Source of the DNA: a virus
IMG/VR virus record: IMGVR_UViG_3300027816_000400
Coordinates: 1-23,982 of that record
Strand: one strand, 5' to 3'
DNA length: 23,982 bases
The notes below the pieces were generated by a model, which had not been told where the DNA came from, searched no databases, and saw only the letters and a list, made by a program, of their open reading frames with translations. Position 1 is the first letter of the stretch; each line of letters begins with the position of its first letter. Positions 14,426 to 21,606 of this stretch are shown here, piece after piece. The position numbers were made by a program, and so were the translations under genes.

Positions 14426-14836
14426 ATGGTCACAGCACAAGATTTTGTCGCAGCAGTCGAAAACTTTGGGGTCACTCGCCTTTTTTATGAAGCGTTGATC
14501 AGGGAGGGCAACATTCTCGCGGAGGACGTGGCCACGTACGAGCCCAACACACCAGCTCACCGCGCTGCCATGGATCGCTATGAGCGCATCCAGAGTGCGG
14601 CGGCATCGGCCCAGACTGCCTTGGGCCGGTACGAGTTGGAGCTGCTTCAGTTTATGCAAGGCGAATACGAGGAGCTGGAGGAGTACGTCGACGTAATCGA
14701 GAACACACTGTCGCGGCTCAGGATCGCAGGCGGCACGGAAGCGGCAAAAGCAATTGCCGACCAGCTGGAGAGCCGCTACCACGAGGAGTTGAGTGATATT
14801 GCGTCACGCTTAACCCAGGAGGACCAAGGATGGTAA
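14426..14836 (+). CDS. Hypothetical helical protein
   Basis: A 136-residue, acidic, largely helical protein. AGGAGG five bases ahead of the ATG is a good ribosome site. Long helices include ALGRYELELLQFMQGEYEEL and AKAIADQLESRYHEELSDIA, suggesting a coiled-coil or helical bundle. It overlaps the start of the dCTP deaminase gene by seven bases. No family was recognised. Confidence 0.7.
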   Translation: MVTAQDFVAAVENFGVTRLFYEALIREGNILAEDVATYEPNTPAHRAAMDRYERIQSAAASAQTALGRYELELLQFMQGEYEELEEYVDVIENTLSRLRIAGGTEAAKAIADQLESRYHEELSDIASRLTQEDQGW

Positions 14837-15420
14837 GAGGTGATAGATGGTGGCGGCATTACGGGCCGCATATTGTGACGAACTTTCAACCGGGACAGGT
14901 ACGGGAGGAGCAGACCTGTCCGGTTGAGGCGGGGCGCGTGATCAGCTACGGCACCAGCTCCGCAGGGTATGACCTGCGGCTGTCAGATGAGGGGATGAAA
15001 GTGTTTGCTTGGGGCGAGCAAGAAGTCGATCCCAAACAATTTGATTGCAAGCTGCTTCTTGATTACAAGATCAAAAAATTTGCCGGTGGTGATTATTACT
15101 TGATGTCTCCGCACGCCTACGCACTTGGCGCGACCCTCGAGACGATCACCATCCCACGCGATCATCTGGGGCTGGTGGTGGGCAAATCGACCTATGCGCG
15201 GTGTGGCCTGATCGTCAACACGACGCCCCTCGAGCCAGGATGGACGGGCCAGCTTGTGCTTGAGCTGCACAACGCCACGCCACTCCCGCTCCGGGTCTAC
15301 GCTCGTGAGGGGATCGCTCAGCTGCTGATGCTGCCCATTGATATGACGCCTGAGGTCACGTATGCGGATCGCAATGGCAAGTACCAAGGACAAACGGGCA
15401 TCACGACGGCGAGGGTATGA
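14830..15420 (+). CDS. dcd: dCTP deaminase
   Basis: A 196-residue enzyme that converts dCTP to dUTP, feeding thymidylate synthesis together with the nearby DHFR. Family blocks are clear: ISYGTSSAGYDLRLS, VVGKSTYARCGLIVNTTPLE (with the conserved Ser and Arg), PGWTGQLVLELHNATPLPLR (with the catalytic Glu), and AREGIAQLLML. Length is normal. The ATG at 14830 has AGGAGG upstream. No thymidylate synthase was found in this window. Confidence 0.93.
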   Translation: MVRGDRWWRHYGPHIVTNFQPGQVREEQTCPVEAGRVISYGTSSAGYDLRLSDEGMKVFAWGEQEVDPKQFDCKLLLDYKIKKFAGGDYYLMSPHAYALGATLETITIPRDHLGLVVGKSTYARCGLIVNTTPLEPGWTGQLVLELHNATPLPLRVYAREGIAQLLMLPIDMTPEVTYADRNGKYQGQTGITTARV

Positions 15421-15731
15421 TGCGAAAGCAGCTATATGACAACTTTGCGCAGCGCGTCGAGTTGGACCGTCAATCAGGCTGCTGGAATTGGACGGGACGG
15501 CGCGACGAAAAGGGCTATGGTCGCATTTCGCACAATGGCGGCTGGGTCAATGCCCATCGCTGGGCCTACGAGTTTTTTGTGGCTCCAATTCCACCTGGCT
15601 ATCATGTGGATCATTTGTGCCACAACACCAGCTGTCAAAATCCGCTCCATTTGGATGCTGTGACCCCGGCTGAAAATCGACGGCGACAAACAGAGCGCAA
15701 CAGACAGCAGCGCAAAATGAGTAAAGTTTAA
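15417..15731 (+). CDS. HNH endonuclease
   Basis: A 104-residue HNH nuclease of the free-standing phage type: GCWNWTGRRDEKGYGRI, AHRWAYEFFVAPIP, then the HNH core GYHVDHLCHNTSC with NPLHLDAVTPAEN. The ATG overlaps the dcd stop (ATGA); a second ATG follows immediately. The C-terminus is a basic tail. It probably cuts DNA site-specifically and may be a selfish insertion between phage genes. Confidence 0.93.
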   Translation: MMRKQLYDNFAQRVELDRQSGCWNWTGRRDEKGYGRISHNGGWVNAHRWAYEFFVAPIPPGYHVDHLCHNTSCQNPLHLDAVTPAENRRRQTERNRQQRKMSKV

Positions 15732-15752
15732 TCTTTAAGTACAGGAAGAACA

Positions 15753-15995
15753 ATGGAAGAGAAATGCATCACTGATCAAATGGTAAACGTAGCTAAAACG
15801 CGCGTGCTTTCAAGATATCCCCGCGCGATTACTGAATACATGTATACACAATCGGGATGTGAGGTGTGGCAGATATGGAATTGTCCGCGGTTGCCTATAT
15901 GGGCATATGATGATCCAAACACACCTGCCCGCATATTGTTAGGCTTAGGGCGAAGTGAGAGCAACGCATGGATAAATGCTGATATGCAATGCTAA
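15753..15995 (+). CDS. Hypothetical 80-aa protein
   Basis: Starts at 15753 after AGGAAG. Sequence such as VAKTRVLSRYPRAITEYMYT and CEVWQIWNCPRLPIWAYDD looks like a small folded domain. The gene is richer in A/T than its neighbours, suggesting separate origin. No family was recognised. Confidence 0.55.
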   Translation: MEEKCITDQMVNVAKTRVLSRYPRAITEYMYTQSGCEVWQIWNCPRLPIWAYDDPNTPARILLGLGRSESNAWINADMQC

Positions 15996-16023
15996 AAAAA
16001 GTTGACAACAACACGGAGGAATT

Positions 16024-16689
16024 ATGAACGAAAAACGGAGTGCTTTTGACTGGATCATGTTTTTGGCCATCCACCTGATCCTGATTGGCGGAATCAGCTA
16101 CGCGGGATTTCAGATTTACGGATCACGGCTGGGTGTCTGGGTAGCAGCGTCGGCAGCGGTGGCCGGACTGACATCAGCTTATCTCTACGCCAAGATTGTC
16201 CCCGGCGAGACGATTATGAAAGTCCTGCTTGGCTTAAGCGTCGCAGCAAACGCGGCGTATATGGTGCATAACGGCGCAAAAGCTATCGGGATCAGCGCAT
16301 TCAACGATCAGCAGATCCGCAAGTATGAGCTGGGAATGGCAGCGGCAGCAGGGGCCACGACTCGCAGGATTGCCAGTAGCCTCGGGGCATCGGTGAAAGA
16401 CGCCACGGCCCTCGAAAAAACCTTCTCCGATGGCGTGTCGACTGTGGCAGCTCTGCTGGCTTTTGTGGAGATGTCGCTTGCCATCATCTTCTTTGCGGTG
16501 GCATCGAAACGCGTAGGGGACGCCACACGTGGCAATCAGCCGCCACAAGCATCAATGCCATTGCCACAGACCCCGCAACCGATGGCACCACCGCTCCCCA
16601 CGCGTGGCAATCTGGGTTTCTCGACTGCCGTCCAGAATGGCAATTACGCGCCAGCGCCACAGACTCGAGATGATGTCCCAAAAGCCTGA
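16024..16689 (+). CDS. Four-TM membrane protein with frameshift signal at its end
   Basis: A 221-residue protein with membrane helices at about 11-31, 36-56, 65-82 and 139-161, and a Pro-rich tail (170-220). The 56-residue gap before the last helix is helical and Ala-rich. The ribosome site GGAGGAATT precedes the ATG. At codons 219-220 (CCA AAA) a heptamer C CCA AAA lies six bases before a strong hairpin, and the TGA stop is in between, so a fraction of ribosomes should shift -1 and add a 151-residue C-terminal extension. Two CCACNNGTGG sites lie in its 3' part. No family was recognised. Location just before a DNA-binding protein suggests membrane attachment of a complex, which is an inference. 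Confidence 0.75.
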   Translation: MNEKRSAFDWIMFLAIHLILIGGISYAGFQIYGSRLGVWVAASAAVAGLTSAYLYAKIVPGETIMKVLLGLSVAANAAYMVHNGAKAIGISAFNDQQIRKYELGMAAAAGATTRRIASSLGASVKDATALEKTFSDGVSTVAALLAFVEMSLAIIFFAVASKRVGDATRGNQPPQASMPLPQTPQPMAPPLPTRGNLGFSTAVQNGNYAPAPQTRDDVPKA

Positions 16690-16708
16690 CCCCGGAGCCG
16701 ATCCGGGG
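16677..16708 (+). promoter_or_regulatory. Programmed -1 frameshift signal
   Basis: Slippery heptamer C CCA AAA (16677-16683) in the correct X XXY YYZ phase, a six-base spacer containing the TGA stop, then a perfect 7-bp stem CCCCGGA (16690-16696) with TCCGGGG (16702-16708) around loop GCCGA. The -1 frame is open for 152 codons beyond it, including the stop. Confidence 0.7.
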
Positions 16709-17138
16709 AACCGCACAGGCTCTCCACGCTTCGCCACGGGTGGCAATAGTCACGTCACCCGCGGCGATTACACACGTGGACACGGAGCCCGACCTCGAGG
16801 TGGAATGGCCCGACGAGATCCCAGACATCTCCACGGGTGGCAAGCCGCAGATAGCACCAGCATCAGAGCCGCCACCCGTGGCAGATGAGCCGCAAGGCGT
16901 ACAATTGCCACCTGTGGGAATCGCGCTAAGTGTTGATCACGTTAAAGTTAGCGAAAACACGTACGCATTCCGGCTGCGCTGGTCAAATCCTGTGGGAGTG
17001 AGTCCTAAGCGACCAGCGATCTATTTCCAGTGGGTACACAAGACCGTATTTGATATGATCACGGAGGACAAGCAAAGTTATGGCAGATTCAAGCAACAAA
17101 TTATCAGCGAATTCTCTCAGCAGCAGGAAACCGTTTGA
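16683..17138 (+). CDS. C-terminal extension reached by -1 frameshift from the four-TM gene
   Basis: The frame is open from the slippery site (codon 16683) to the TAA-type stop at 17138 and adds 151 residues, giving a 371-residue fusion. It has no convincing start of its own: the first in-frame start-like codon is a GTG at 16740 without a ribosome site. The first part is a Pro/acidic linker (DTEPDLEVEWPDEIPDIS, APASEPPPVADEPQ), the end a folded-looking segment: GIALSVDHVKVSENTYAFRL, then RPAIYFQWVHKTVFDMITED and FKQQIISEFSQ. If the frameshift is not used, the gene from 16740 would be an orphan 132-aa protein. Four of the eight palindromes lie in it. Confidence 0.6.
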   Translation, partial: SLTPEPIRGTAQALHASPRVAIVTSPAAITHVDTEPDLEVEWPDEIPDISTGGKPQIAPASEPPPVADEPQGVQLPPVGIALSVDHVKVSENTYAFRLRWSNPVGVSPKRPAIYFQWVHKTVFDMITEDKQSYGRFKQQIISEFSQQQETV

Positions 17139-17313
17139 ACCGATCAGCCACGTGTGGGAAGTCCCCGCTGCGCTCTACGAATGCCGTCAGCTTGCCATAG
17201 ACGGCAAGAACCTGGCACTGGTGGCACTTCTCGAGTCGATTATCCGCGTGGCAGGGGTCGACGCCCACACGTGGAGCAACCTGCCACAGATGGCAATTGC
17301 CACAGGAGAGTAA
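17080..17313 (+). CDS. Hypothetical 77-aa protein
   Basis: Overlaps the previous frame by 59 bases. GGAGG is 12 bases upstream of the ATG, which is long but usable. The sequence MADSSNKLSANSLSSRKPFE is Ser-rich; the rest is a small helical domain (VWEVPAALYECRQLAIDGKN, LALVALLESIIRVAG). The stop TAA sits one base before the start region of the ParB-like gene. No family was recognised; two palindromes lie in it. Confidence 0.55.
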   Translation: MADSSNKLSANSLSSRKPFEPISHVWEVPAALYECRQLAIDGKNLALVALLESIIRVAGVDAHTWSNLPQMAIATGE

Positions 17314-17314
17314 T

Positions 17315-18130
17315 ATGGCAGACGAGCAATCGTTGATTGTGGGTGGATATGGGCGGCTCAACGAGCTGCCCGTCTTCACGTCGAGCGCGTGGGAAGATCA
17401 CGTCCAAGCGTGGCTGGATGCAGAGACGGCTGCCACAGAGCAGAGATGGCGACAGGCGGCCATATGTGCAAGCGTGGTGACTCACTACGGCGAGAAGAGC
17501 GTCGAGCAATTCGCGCAGTCTGTGGGCGTGCATCCTCGGCGGGTGTATGAGTATCGGGCGGTCTATACCCTGGCGCAGGAATTCGGCGTTCGTCCGCCAA
17601 ACTTGCAGTTCTCTCATTATGTCGTGGCGTCCTCAGCCGATCAGCCCCTCGAGGTCCTCGAGGCCGCGGCTGAAAATAGCCTCTCCGTTCGCGACGTGAA
17701 ACGATTGATCGCCGACAAGCAGACCCCGCCCGTCACCACTTCCCTACCCGCAATTGCCGACAATCCCGCCGTGATCGAAGCTTGGCACAGATACCAAGAA
17801 GCAGGGCGAGAGCTGATCCGCGTGGCGGCCGTCACCGCTCCGGCGATCCTCTACGCTCTCGAGGAGATCCAATACGCTCTGGAGATCCCCGAGCAGACCG
17901 TGGCCGACCGGATTGTCTACGCCATCGAGACGCAGGGACTCACGGAGCTGGATACGATCGCGCAGGCACTCGGGCAGGATCGCGAGCGGGTCAGGGTCTG
18001 GTTGGCGCGAATGGTCGAGGCCGGCACGCTTAGCGTCAGGCGGCAGGAGCTGGACGAGCGCGTCCCAGGTGCTCGAGGGCCAGCTCGAGTCTATTACAGC
18101 GTGACAAGCGGAGGTGGCCATGATGTTTGA
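17315..18130 (+). CDS. ParB/HTH-like DNA-binding protein with C-terminal winged helix
   Basis: A 271-residue protein. Residues about 35-135 have the layout of the HTH region of ParB/KorB-type proteins: WRQAAICASVVTHYGEKSVE, QFAQSVGVHPRRVYEYRAV, PPNLQFSHYVVASSADQPLE, then AENSLSVRDVKRLIADK. The C-terminus (about 195-270) resembles a winged helix: TQGLTELDTIAQALGQDRER, VRVWLARMVEAGTLSVRR, and ARVYYSVTSG. The ATG at 17315 follows AGGAGAG. No ParA ATPase and no CTPase motif (GxxRxxA) were seen, so a classical partition role is not supported. It is the natural candidate to bind the CCACNNGTGG cluster just upstream. Confidence 0.7.
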   Translation: MADEQSLIVGGYGRLNELPVFTSSAWEDHVQAWLDAETAATEQRWRQAAICASVVTHYGEKSVEQFAQSVGVHPRRVYEYRAVYTLAQEFGVRPPNLQFSHYVVASSADQPLEVLEAAAENSLSVRDVKRLIADKQTPPVTTSLPAIADNPAVIEAWHRYQEAGRELIRVAAVTAPAILYALEEIQYALEIPEQTVADRIVYAIETQGLTELDTIAQALGQDRERVRVWLARMVEAGTLSVRRQELDERVPGARGPARVYYSVTSGGGHDV

Positions 18131-18704
18131 TAAACCCTTATTGACTGAGCAGCAGGTGCGGGATGTGTTTGGCTTGCACTCGACCAGGCAGCGAGGACGG
18201 GTCAGAGCATTCACGCCACAGCTGAATCTGCATTGCCCCCAGTATGGCATCAACACCCCGGTCCGACTGGCGGCATTCTTGGCGCAGATTGGCCACGAGT
18301 CGGGATCACTGGCTCATCTGAAAGAGATCTGGGGACCGACCGATCAGCAGCGACGATATGAGCCGCCGAGTAACCTGGCGGCGAGACTGGGCAACAACAC
18401 GCCAGGGGATGGATTCCGCTTTCGTGGCCGTGGCCTGATTCAAATTACTGGCAGATCCAACTATGAGCAGGTGGGCGCGGGGCTGGGCGTCGACCTGATC
18501 CGCCAGCCGGAGCTACTCGAGCAACCAGATTATGCCGTCGCCTCTGCTTGCTGGTGGTGGCAATCGCGAGGGCTGAATCAAATAGCGGACGCAAACTCAC
18601 TGGCTGCCTTTGAGCGAATCACGCGAATCATCAACGGTGGGATGAATGGACAGCCTGACCGAGTACGAAGATGGGAGCTCGCCAAAAAAATAATTGTGCC
18701 GTGA
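18120..18704 (+). CDS. Endolysin, GH19 chitinase/lysozyme family
   Basis: A 194-residue cell-wall hydrolase. GH19 features: LAAFLAQIGHESGSLAHLKE with the catalytic Glu at about 60, RYEPPSNLAARLGNNTPGDG, FRFRGRGLIQITGRSNY, and CWWWQSRGLNQIAD. It lacks a signal peptide, so it should need a holin. The start is the ATG pair at 18120 after GGAGGTG; a GTG two codons earlier (18114) is possible. It overlaps the ParB-like stop by eleven bases. Confidence 0.93.
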   Translation: MMFDKPLLTEQQVRDVFGLHSTRQRGRVRAFTPQLNLHCPQYGINTPVRLAAFLAQIGHESGSLAHLKEIWGPTDQQRRYEPPSNLAARLGNNTPGDGFRFRGRGLIQITGRSNYEQVGAGLGVDLIRQPELLEQPDYAVASACWWWQSRGLNQIADANSLAAFERITRIINGGMNGQPDRVRRWELAKKIIVP

Positions 18705-18716
18705 TAGTATGACTCC

Positions 18717-18779
18717 GGTGCAAAGTTGGAATTGTTGTTGTTTCCTGTCGGTGGTGGCCTTTGCGCCACCACTTTTTTT
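18717..18779 (+). terminator. Terminator with overlapping antiterminator (attenuator)
   Basis: Terminator: GTGGTGGC (18751-18758), loop CTTTGC, GCCACCAC (18765-18772), then seven T to 18779. Antiterminator: GGTGCAAAG (18717-18725) can pair with CTTTGCGCC (18759-18767), nine pairs with one G-U, using the terminator loop and the start of its 3' arm. The two folds exclude each other. GGAGGG for the next gene follows at 18783. Confidence 0.7.
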
Positions 18780-18795
18780 ATCTGGAGGGTTGTAG

Positions 18796-18996
18796 ATGAA
18801 TACTGTGGTATGGGTAAAAGGTCTGATTGCGGCAGTGATCGGCGGCGTCGCCAACTCGGTTACGCTGATGATCGCTGATCCGCTGAATTTCAATCTGGGT
18901 GAGGGTATTAACAAGCTGCTCACCGTGGCGGCAACGTCGGCCATTATTGCGGCTGCGGCGTATTTGGCGAAGTCGCCTATTCCGGAGGTCAAATAA
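18796..18996 (+). CDS. Two-TM protein, candidate holin
   Basis: A 66-residue protein with two membrane helices at about 6-27 and 42-59, joined by a short loop (DPLNFNLGEGINK). GGAGGG lies about eight bases before the ATG. Size, two-helix topology and position right after the endolysin fit a class II holin, although similar small membrane proteins of unknown role are common in phages. Its expression would pass through the attenuator at 18717-18779. Confidence 0.65.
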   Translation: MNTVVWVKGLIAAVIGGVANSVTLMIADPLNFNLGEGINKLLTVAATSAIIAAAAYLAKSPIPEVK

Positions 18997-18997
18997 C

Positions 18998-19474
18998 GTG
19001 CGAAACATCATTCTTGGACTGGTCGTCCTCATCGGTCTGAGTGGGACAGCCTGCAACGACAAAGGCAAGCAGTTTGCGGCGACTACTGATCGCGTTGCCG
19101 GGTACGTCGGGACGGGCCTGATTCTGGTCGATCAGTATACCTCGACTGGCCAGATGTCGGCCGAAACCGGCGTGGCTATCGTGACGGTCCTGCGCCAGGT
19201 CAACACGCTCAACGGCCAGCTGGTGACGGAGGCCAAGACCTACGTCCAGCCAGACGGGACGCTTGCCCTGACCGGTGACGGGCAGCAGAAGCTGCTGGCG
19301 ATCCTGGCCAGCTCAACCAGCATCGTCAACACGCTCACCAACGATCCGCGAGTGCTGGCCTTGCCGGATACCCAGAAGACGCAGATCAACGCACTGGTGG
19401 TCAACCTCGGCGCAACAATCGCCACTCTTGGCGAGCTGGTTAAAACCGTAAAGCTGGTGAAGGGGGGTAAATGA
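18998..19474 (+). CDS. Putative lipoprotein next to the lysis genes
   Basis: A 158-residue protein starting at a GTG at 18998 after GGAGGTC. The N-terminus (MRNIILGLVVLIGLSGTAC) is a typical lipoprotein signal, with a Cys at 19; the GTAC box is not ideal. The rest is helical and Gln/Thr-rich (FAATTDRVAGYVGTGLILVD, QKLLAILASSTSIVNTLT, LGATIATLGELVKTVKL). It could be an outer-membrane spanin partner or a superinfection-exclusion lipoprotein; neither is proven. Confidence 0.6.
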   Translation: MRNIILGLVVLIGLSGTACNDKGKQFAATTDRVAGYVGTGLILVDQYTSTGQMSAETGVAIVTVLRQVNTLNGQLVTEAKTYVQPDGTLALTGDGQQKLLAILASSTSIVNTLTNDPRVLALPDTQKTQINALVVNLGATIATLGELVKTVKLVKGGK

Positions 19475-19653
19475 ACAACCTGATCGATACGCTAAACACT
19501 CTCCCGGCTGTCATCCTGCTTATCATCAACGAGCTGCTGAAAGAGTCGGCGCGAACGGGCAAGACTCCGGAGCAGCTGCTCGAGGAGGCTGGTCTCCAGA
19601 TCGCGGCCAATGAGCAGAAGGCCGCCGACCTGCTGGCCAAGCTCAAAGCGTAG
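19471..19653 (+). CDS. Hypothetical 60-aa helical protein
   Basis: Overlaps the lipoprotein stop as ATGA, after AAGGGGGG. The sequence is a hydrophobic helix (LNTLPAVILLIINELLKESA) followed by a charged helix (TPEQLLEEAGLQIAANEQKA ADLLAKL). It may be peripheral to the membrane. No family was recognised. Confidence 0.6.
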   Translation: MNNLIDTLNTLPAVILLIINELLKESARTGKTPEQLLEEAGLQIAANEQKAADLLAKLKA

Positions 19654-19664
19654 CTCTCAACAAA

Positions 19665-19734
19665 TCCCCGGCATAGGGGCTGGCTCCCGCTGGGCGTATA
19701 GCCTCACGCCGGGGAACTGCGGAACCGCCAGCCC
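19665..19734 (+). other. H-type pseudoknot candidate or cos/pac-like repeats
   Basis: Two perfect 8-bp inverted repeats are interleaved: TCCCCGGC (19665-19672) with GCCGGGGA (19708-19715), and GGGCTGGC (19677-19684) with GCCAGCCC (19727-19734). As RNA this is an H-type pseudoknot ahead of the 81-aa gene, which has no clear ribosome site. As DNA the symmetric elements upstream of terminase could instead be part of a packaging site. Confidence 0.5.
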
Positions 19735-19755
19735 ACCAACTACACAGGCAATAAA

Positions 19756-20001
19756 ATGATCCCCGAGAAAGTGACCCCGATGGATAAAGAGTATGTGGAC
19801 GTTACGGTAAGCAGTATTATTGCGCTGATTGCGGGGTGGCTGGTCAAGTCCTTTAACTCTGCCAGCCGAAAAGAGGTCGAGGAAATACGTCAGGAGATGC
19901 GGCACCTGGTGACCACACGGGCCTTCGACAAAGAGCTGGAGGGCATCGAGGCCAGGCTTGACCGCATTGAAAACAAGATCGACGAGATTATGAAGCGGTA
20001 A
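19756..20001 (+). CDS. Hypothetical 81-aa protein with TM helix and coiled coil
   Basis: Residues about 13-32 form a membrane helix (VTVSSIIALIAGWLVKSF) and the rest is a coiled coil (RKEVEEIRQEMRHLV, KELEGIEARLDRIENKIDEI). The start at 19756 or at the ATG at 19780 (MDKEYVDV) is unclear, since neither has a good ribosome site. The layout (N-terminal anchor, coiled coil) resembles small spanin-like or hemolysin XhlA-like proteins found near lysis genes. It lies just before terminase. Confidence 0.6.
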   Translation: MIPEKVTPMDKEYVDVTVSSIIALIAGWLVKSFNSASRKEVEEIRQEMRHLVTTRAFDKELEGIEARLDRIENKIDEIMKR

Positions 20002-20012
20002 CAAGGGTAACA

Positions 20013-20408
20013 ATGAAAAAGAAGGCTGCAACAACTAAGACGAAAACGCCGCGTTCCCCCGTGGCTCCGTCACCCAAGCGCATAGATGACAATCAGCTGC
20101 GCAAAATGCTGACAGACTCCAACGGCAACATCAGCCATGTTGCGCGATTGCTAGGCGTGTCACGCAAAGCCATTCACGCGCATATTAACGCCAATCCAGA
20201 ACTACAGCAGATCCTCGACGACGCCAGGCAGACGATGCTGGACGAGGCCGAGAATGCATTGCTTGCCGCTGTCAGGAACCAGCAGGGCTGGGCCGTTTGC
20301 TTCACGTTGAAGACCATCGGCCAGGAGCGCGGATATCTTGAACGCGCCGATCAGAGCCATTCAGGAAGTGTGGAGGTAGTCATCCGCCGTGAAGACCGCC
20401 GCAAGTAA
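20013..20408 (+). CDS. terS: Terminase small subunit
   Basis: A 131-residue protein with a basic N-terminal tail (MKKKAATTKTKTPRSP), then a helix-turn-helix (NISHVARLLGVSRKAIHAHI) and a helical region with AENALLAAVRNQQGWAVCFT and LKTIGQERGYLERA. This layout is standard for small terminases that recognise the packaging site. It overlaps the large subunit start by 20 bases. The ribosome site is AAGGG. Confidence 0.85.
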   Translation: MKKKAATTKTKTPRSPVAPSPKRIDDNQLRKMLTDSNGNISHVARLLGVSRKAIHAHINANPELQQILDDARQTMLDEAENALLAAVRNQQGWAVCFTLKTIGQERGYLERADQSHSGSVEVVIRREDRRK

Positions 20409-21606
20409 GACTATTGAGGTGATACTTCCCTCTCTGCATCCTGCGCAACAGCAGATCATCGACGAGGCGCGACGGTTCAACGTCTTGGCTTGTGGGCGTA
20501 GGTTTGGCAAGACGATGCTGGGCATTGACCTGATAATCGACAAGGTGCTTGATGGTTATCCGGTTAGCTGGTTCAGTCCCACCTATAAAATGCTTGCTGA
20601 AGTCTGGAAAGAGATCGTGCAGACAACAAAGCCGTTACAAACGCGCGTGGCAAGGCAAGAGCATCGTGTCGAGCTGATCACCGGTGGTGTGATTGATTGC
20701 TGGTCGCTTGATGCGGCTGACAGTGTGCGTGGTCGCAAATATGCGCGGGTAATTGTCGACGAGGCCGCGATGGTGCCCAATCTCTATGATTCTTGGCAAG
20801 CTGCGATTCGCCCCACGATGACCGATTATGTGGGCAGTGACGCGTTCATGCTCTCAACTCCAAAAGGCGTGGACTTTTTCTTTGATTGCTTCAGCCGTGG
20901 CGTTGACGATCAGCAATCCGACTGGAAGGCATGGCAAAAACCAACCAGCGAAAATCCATACATAGATCCGGCAGAAATTGAAGCAGCAAGACGTGAGTTA
21001 CCAGATCAAATCTTCCGGCAAGAGTATCTGGCGGAGTTCTTGCAAAACTCCGGCGCGGTATTCAGGAACATCGATGCTTGCCTTCGTGCGGATAGCGGCC
21101 AACATCAGGGCCATCGACTCTTCGCCGGTGTCGACTGGGGCCAGAAGCATGACTTCACTGTGATCTCAGTGATCTGTGCAACGTGTCGGCAGGAGGTCGA
21201 GCTGGACCGGTTCAACAAGATCGAGTGGGCTTTCCAGAGAGCGAGACTTCGGGCCATCGTTGAGCGGTGGGGCGTCCAGAGCGTGATGGTGGAAACCAAC
21301 AGCATCGGATCGCCTAACCTTGAGGCACTCCAGCGGGAAGGGATGAACGTCCGAGGCTTCGAGACGACGGGCAGCACCAAGCCACCGTTGATCCAATCGC
21401 TTGCACTGGCCCTCGAGCGGGAGGAGTGCCGCTTCCTACCAGACCCCGTGGGGCGCGTCGAGCTGCTGTCATACGAGTCGCGCATTAATAGCACGACGGG
21501 ACGCGTGAGCTACTCGGCTCCGGATGGTGGCCATGATGACACTGTGATTGCTCGAGCGATCGCGTGGGAGTGCGTGCAGAGGGGCAACTTGGGGACGGCG
21601 TATTAA
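20389..21606 (+). CDS. terL: Terminase large subunit
   Basis: A 405-residue motor-nuclease that packages phage DNA. Walker A (ACGRRFGKT, 34-42), Walker B (VIVDEA, 121-126), and nuclease residues AGVDWG (D249), VMVETNS and HDDTVIA near the C-terminus are all present. The GTG at 20389 is the likely start, with GGAGGT about 12 bases upstream. Length is at the short end of the family but both domains look intact. Confidence 0.95.
   Translation: MKTAASKTIEVILPSLHPAQQQIIDEARRFNVLACGRRFGKTMLGIDLIIDKVLDGYPVSWFSPTYKMLAEVWKEIVQTTKPLQTRVARQEHRVELITGGVIDCWSLDAADSVRGRKYARVIVDEAAMVPNLYDSWQAAIRPTMTDYVGSDAFMLSTPKGVDFFFDCFSRGVDDQQSDWKAWQKPTSENPYIDPAEIEAARRELPDQIFRQEYLAEFLQNSGAVFRNIDACLRADSGQHQGHRLFAGVDWGQKHDFTVISVICATCRQEVELDRFNKIEWAFQRARLRAIVERWGVQSVMVETNSIGSPNLEALQREGMNVRGFETTGSTKPPLIQSLALALEREECRFLPDPVGRVELLSYESRINSTTGRVSYSAPDGGHDDTVIARAIAWECVQRGNLGTAY

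Larger units (their letters stand above)
16523..17274. repeat. Cluster of eight CCACNNGTGG palindromes
   Basis: Exact matches start at 16523, 16598, 16734, 16831, 16872, 16908, 17148 and 17265. Three are followed by CAAT, and one (16908) is preceded by ATTG, so the full site may be TTGCCACNNGTGGCAA. Additional near-matches lie at 16216-17225 range edges (for example 16770, 17216, 17284). About 0.01 exact matches would be expected by chance in 750 bases. The sites occur in different genes and reading frames, so the repeat acts as DNA, not as protein. A ParB/HTH-like gene follows at 17315. Confidence 0.75.

Noticed and set aside
17744-18256. 170-codon minus-strand frame
   Set aside because: Antisense to the ParB-like gene and the endolysin; shadow of real codons.
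19665-19734. tRNA gene
   Set aside because: The paired segments are interleaved rather than a cloverleaf, and no T-loop or anticodon arm pattern was seen.
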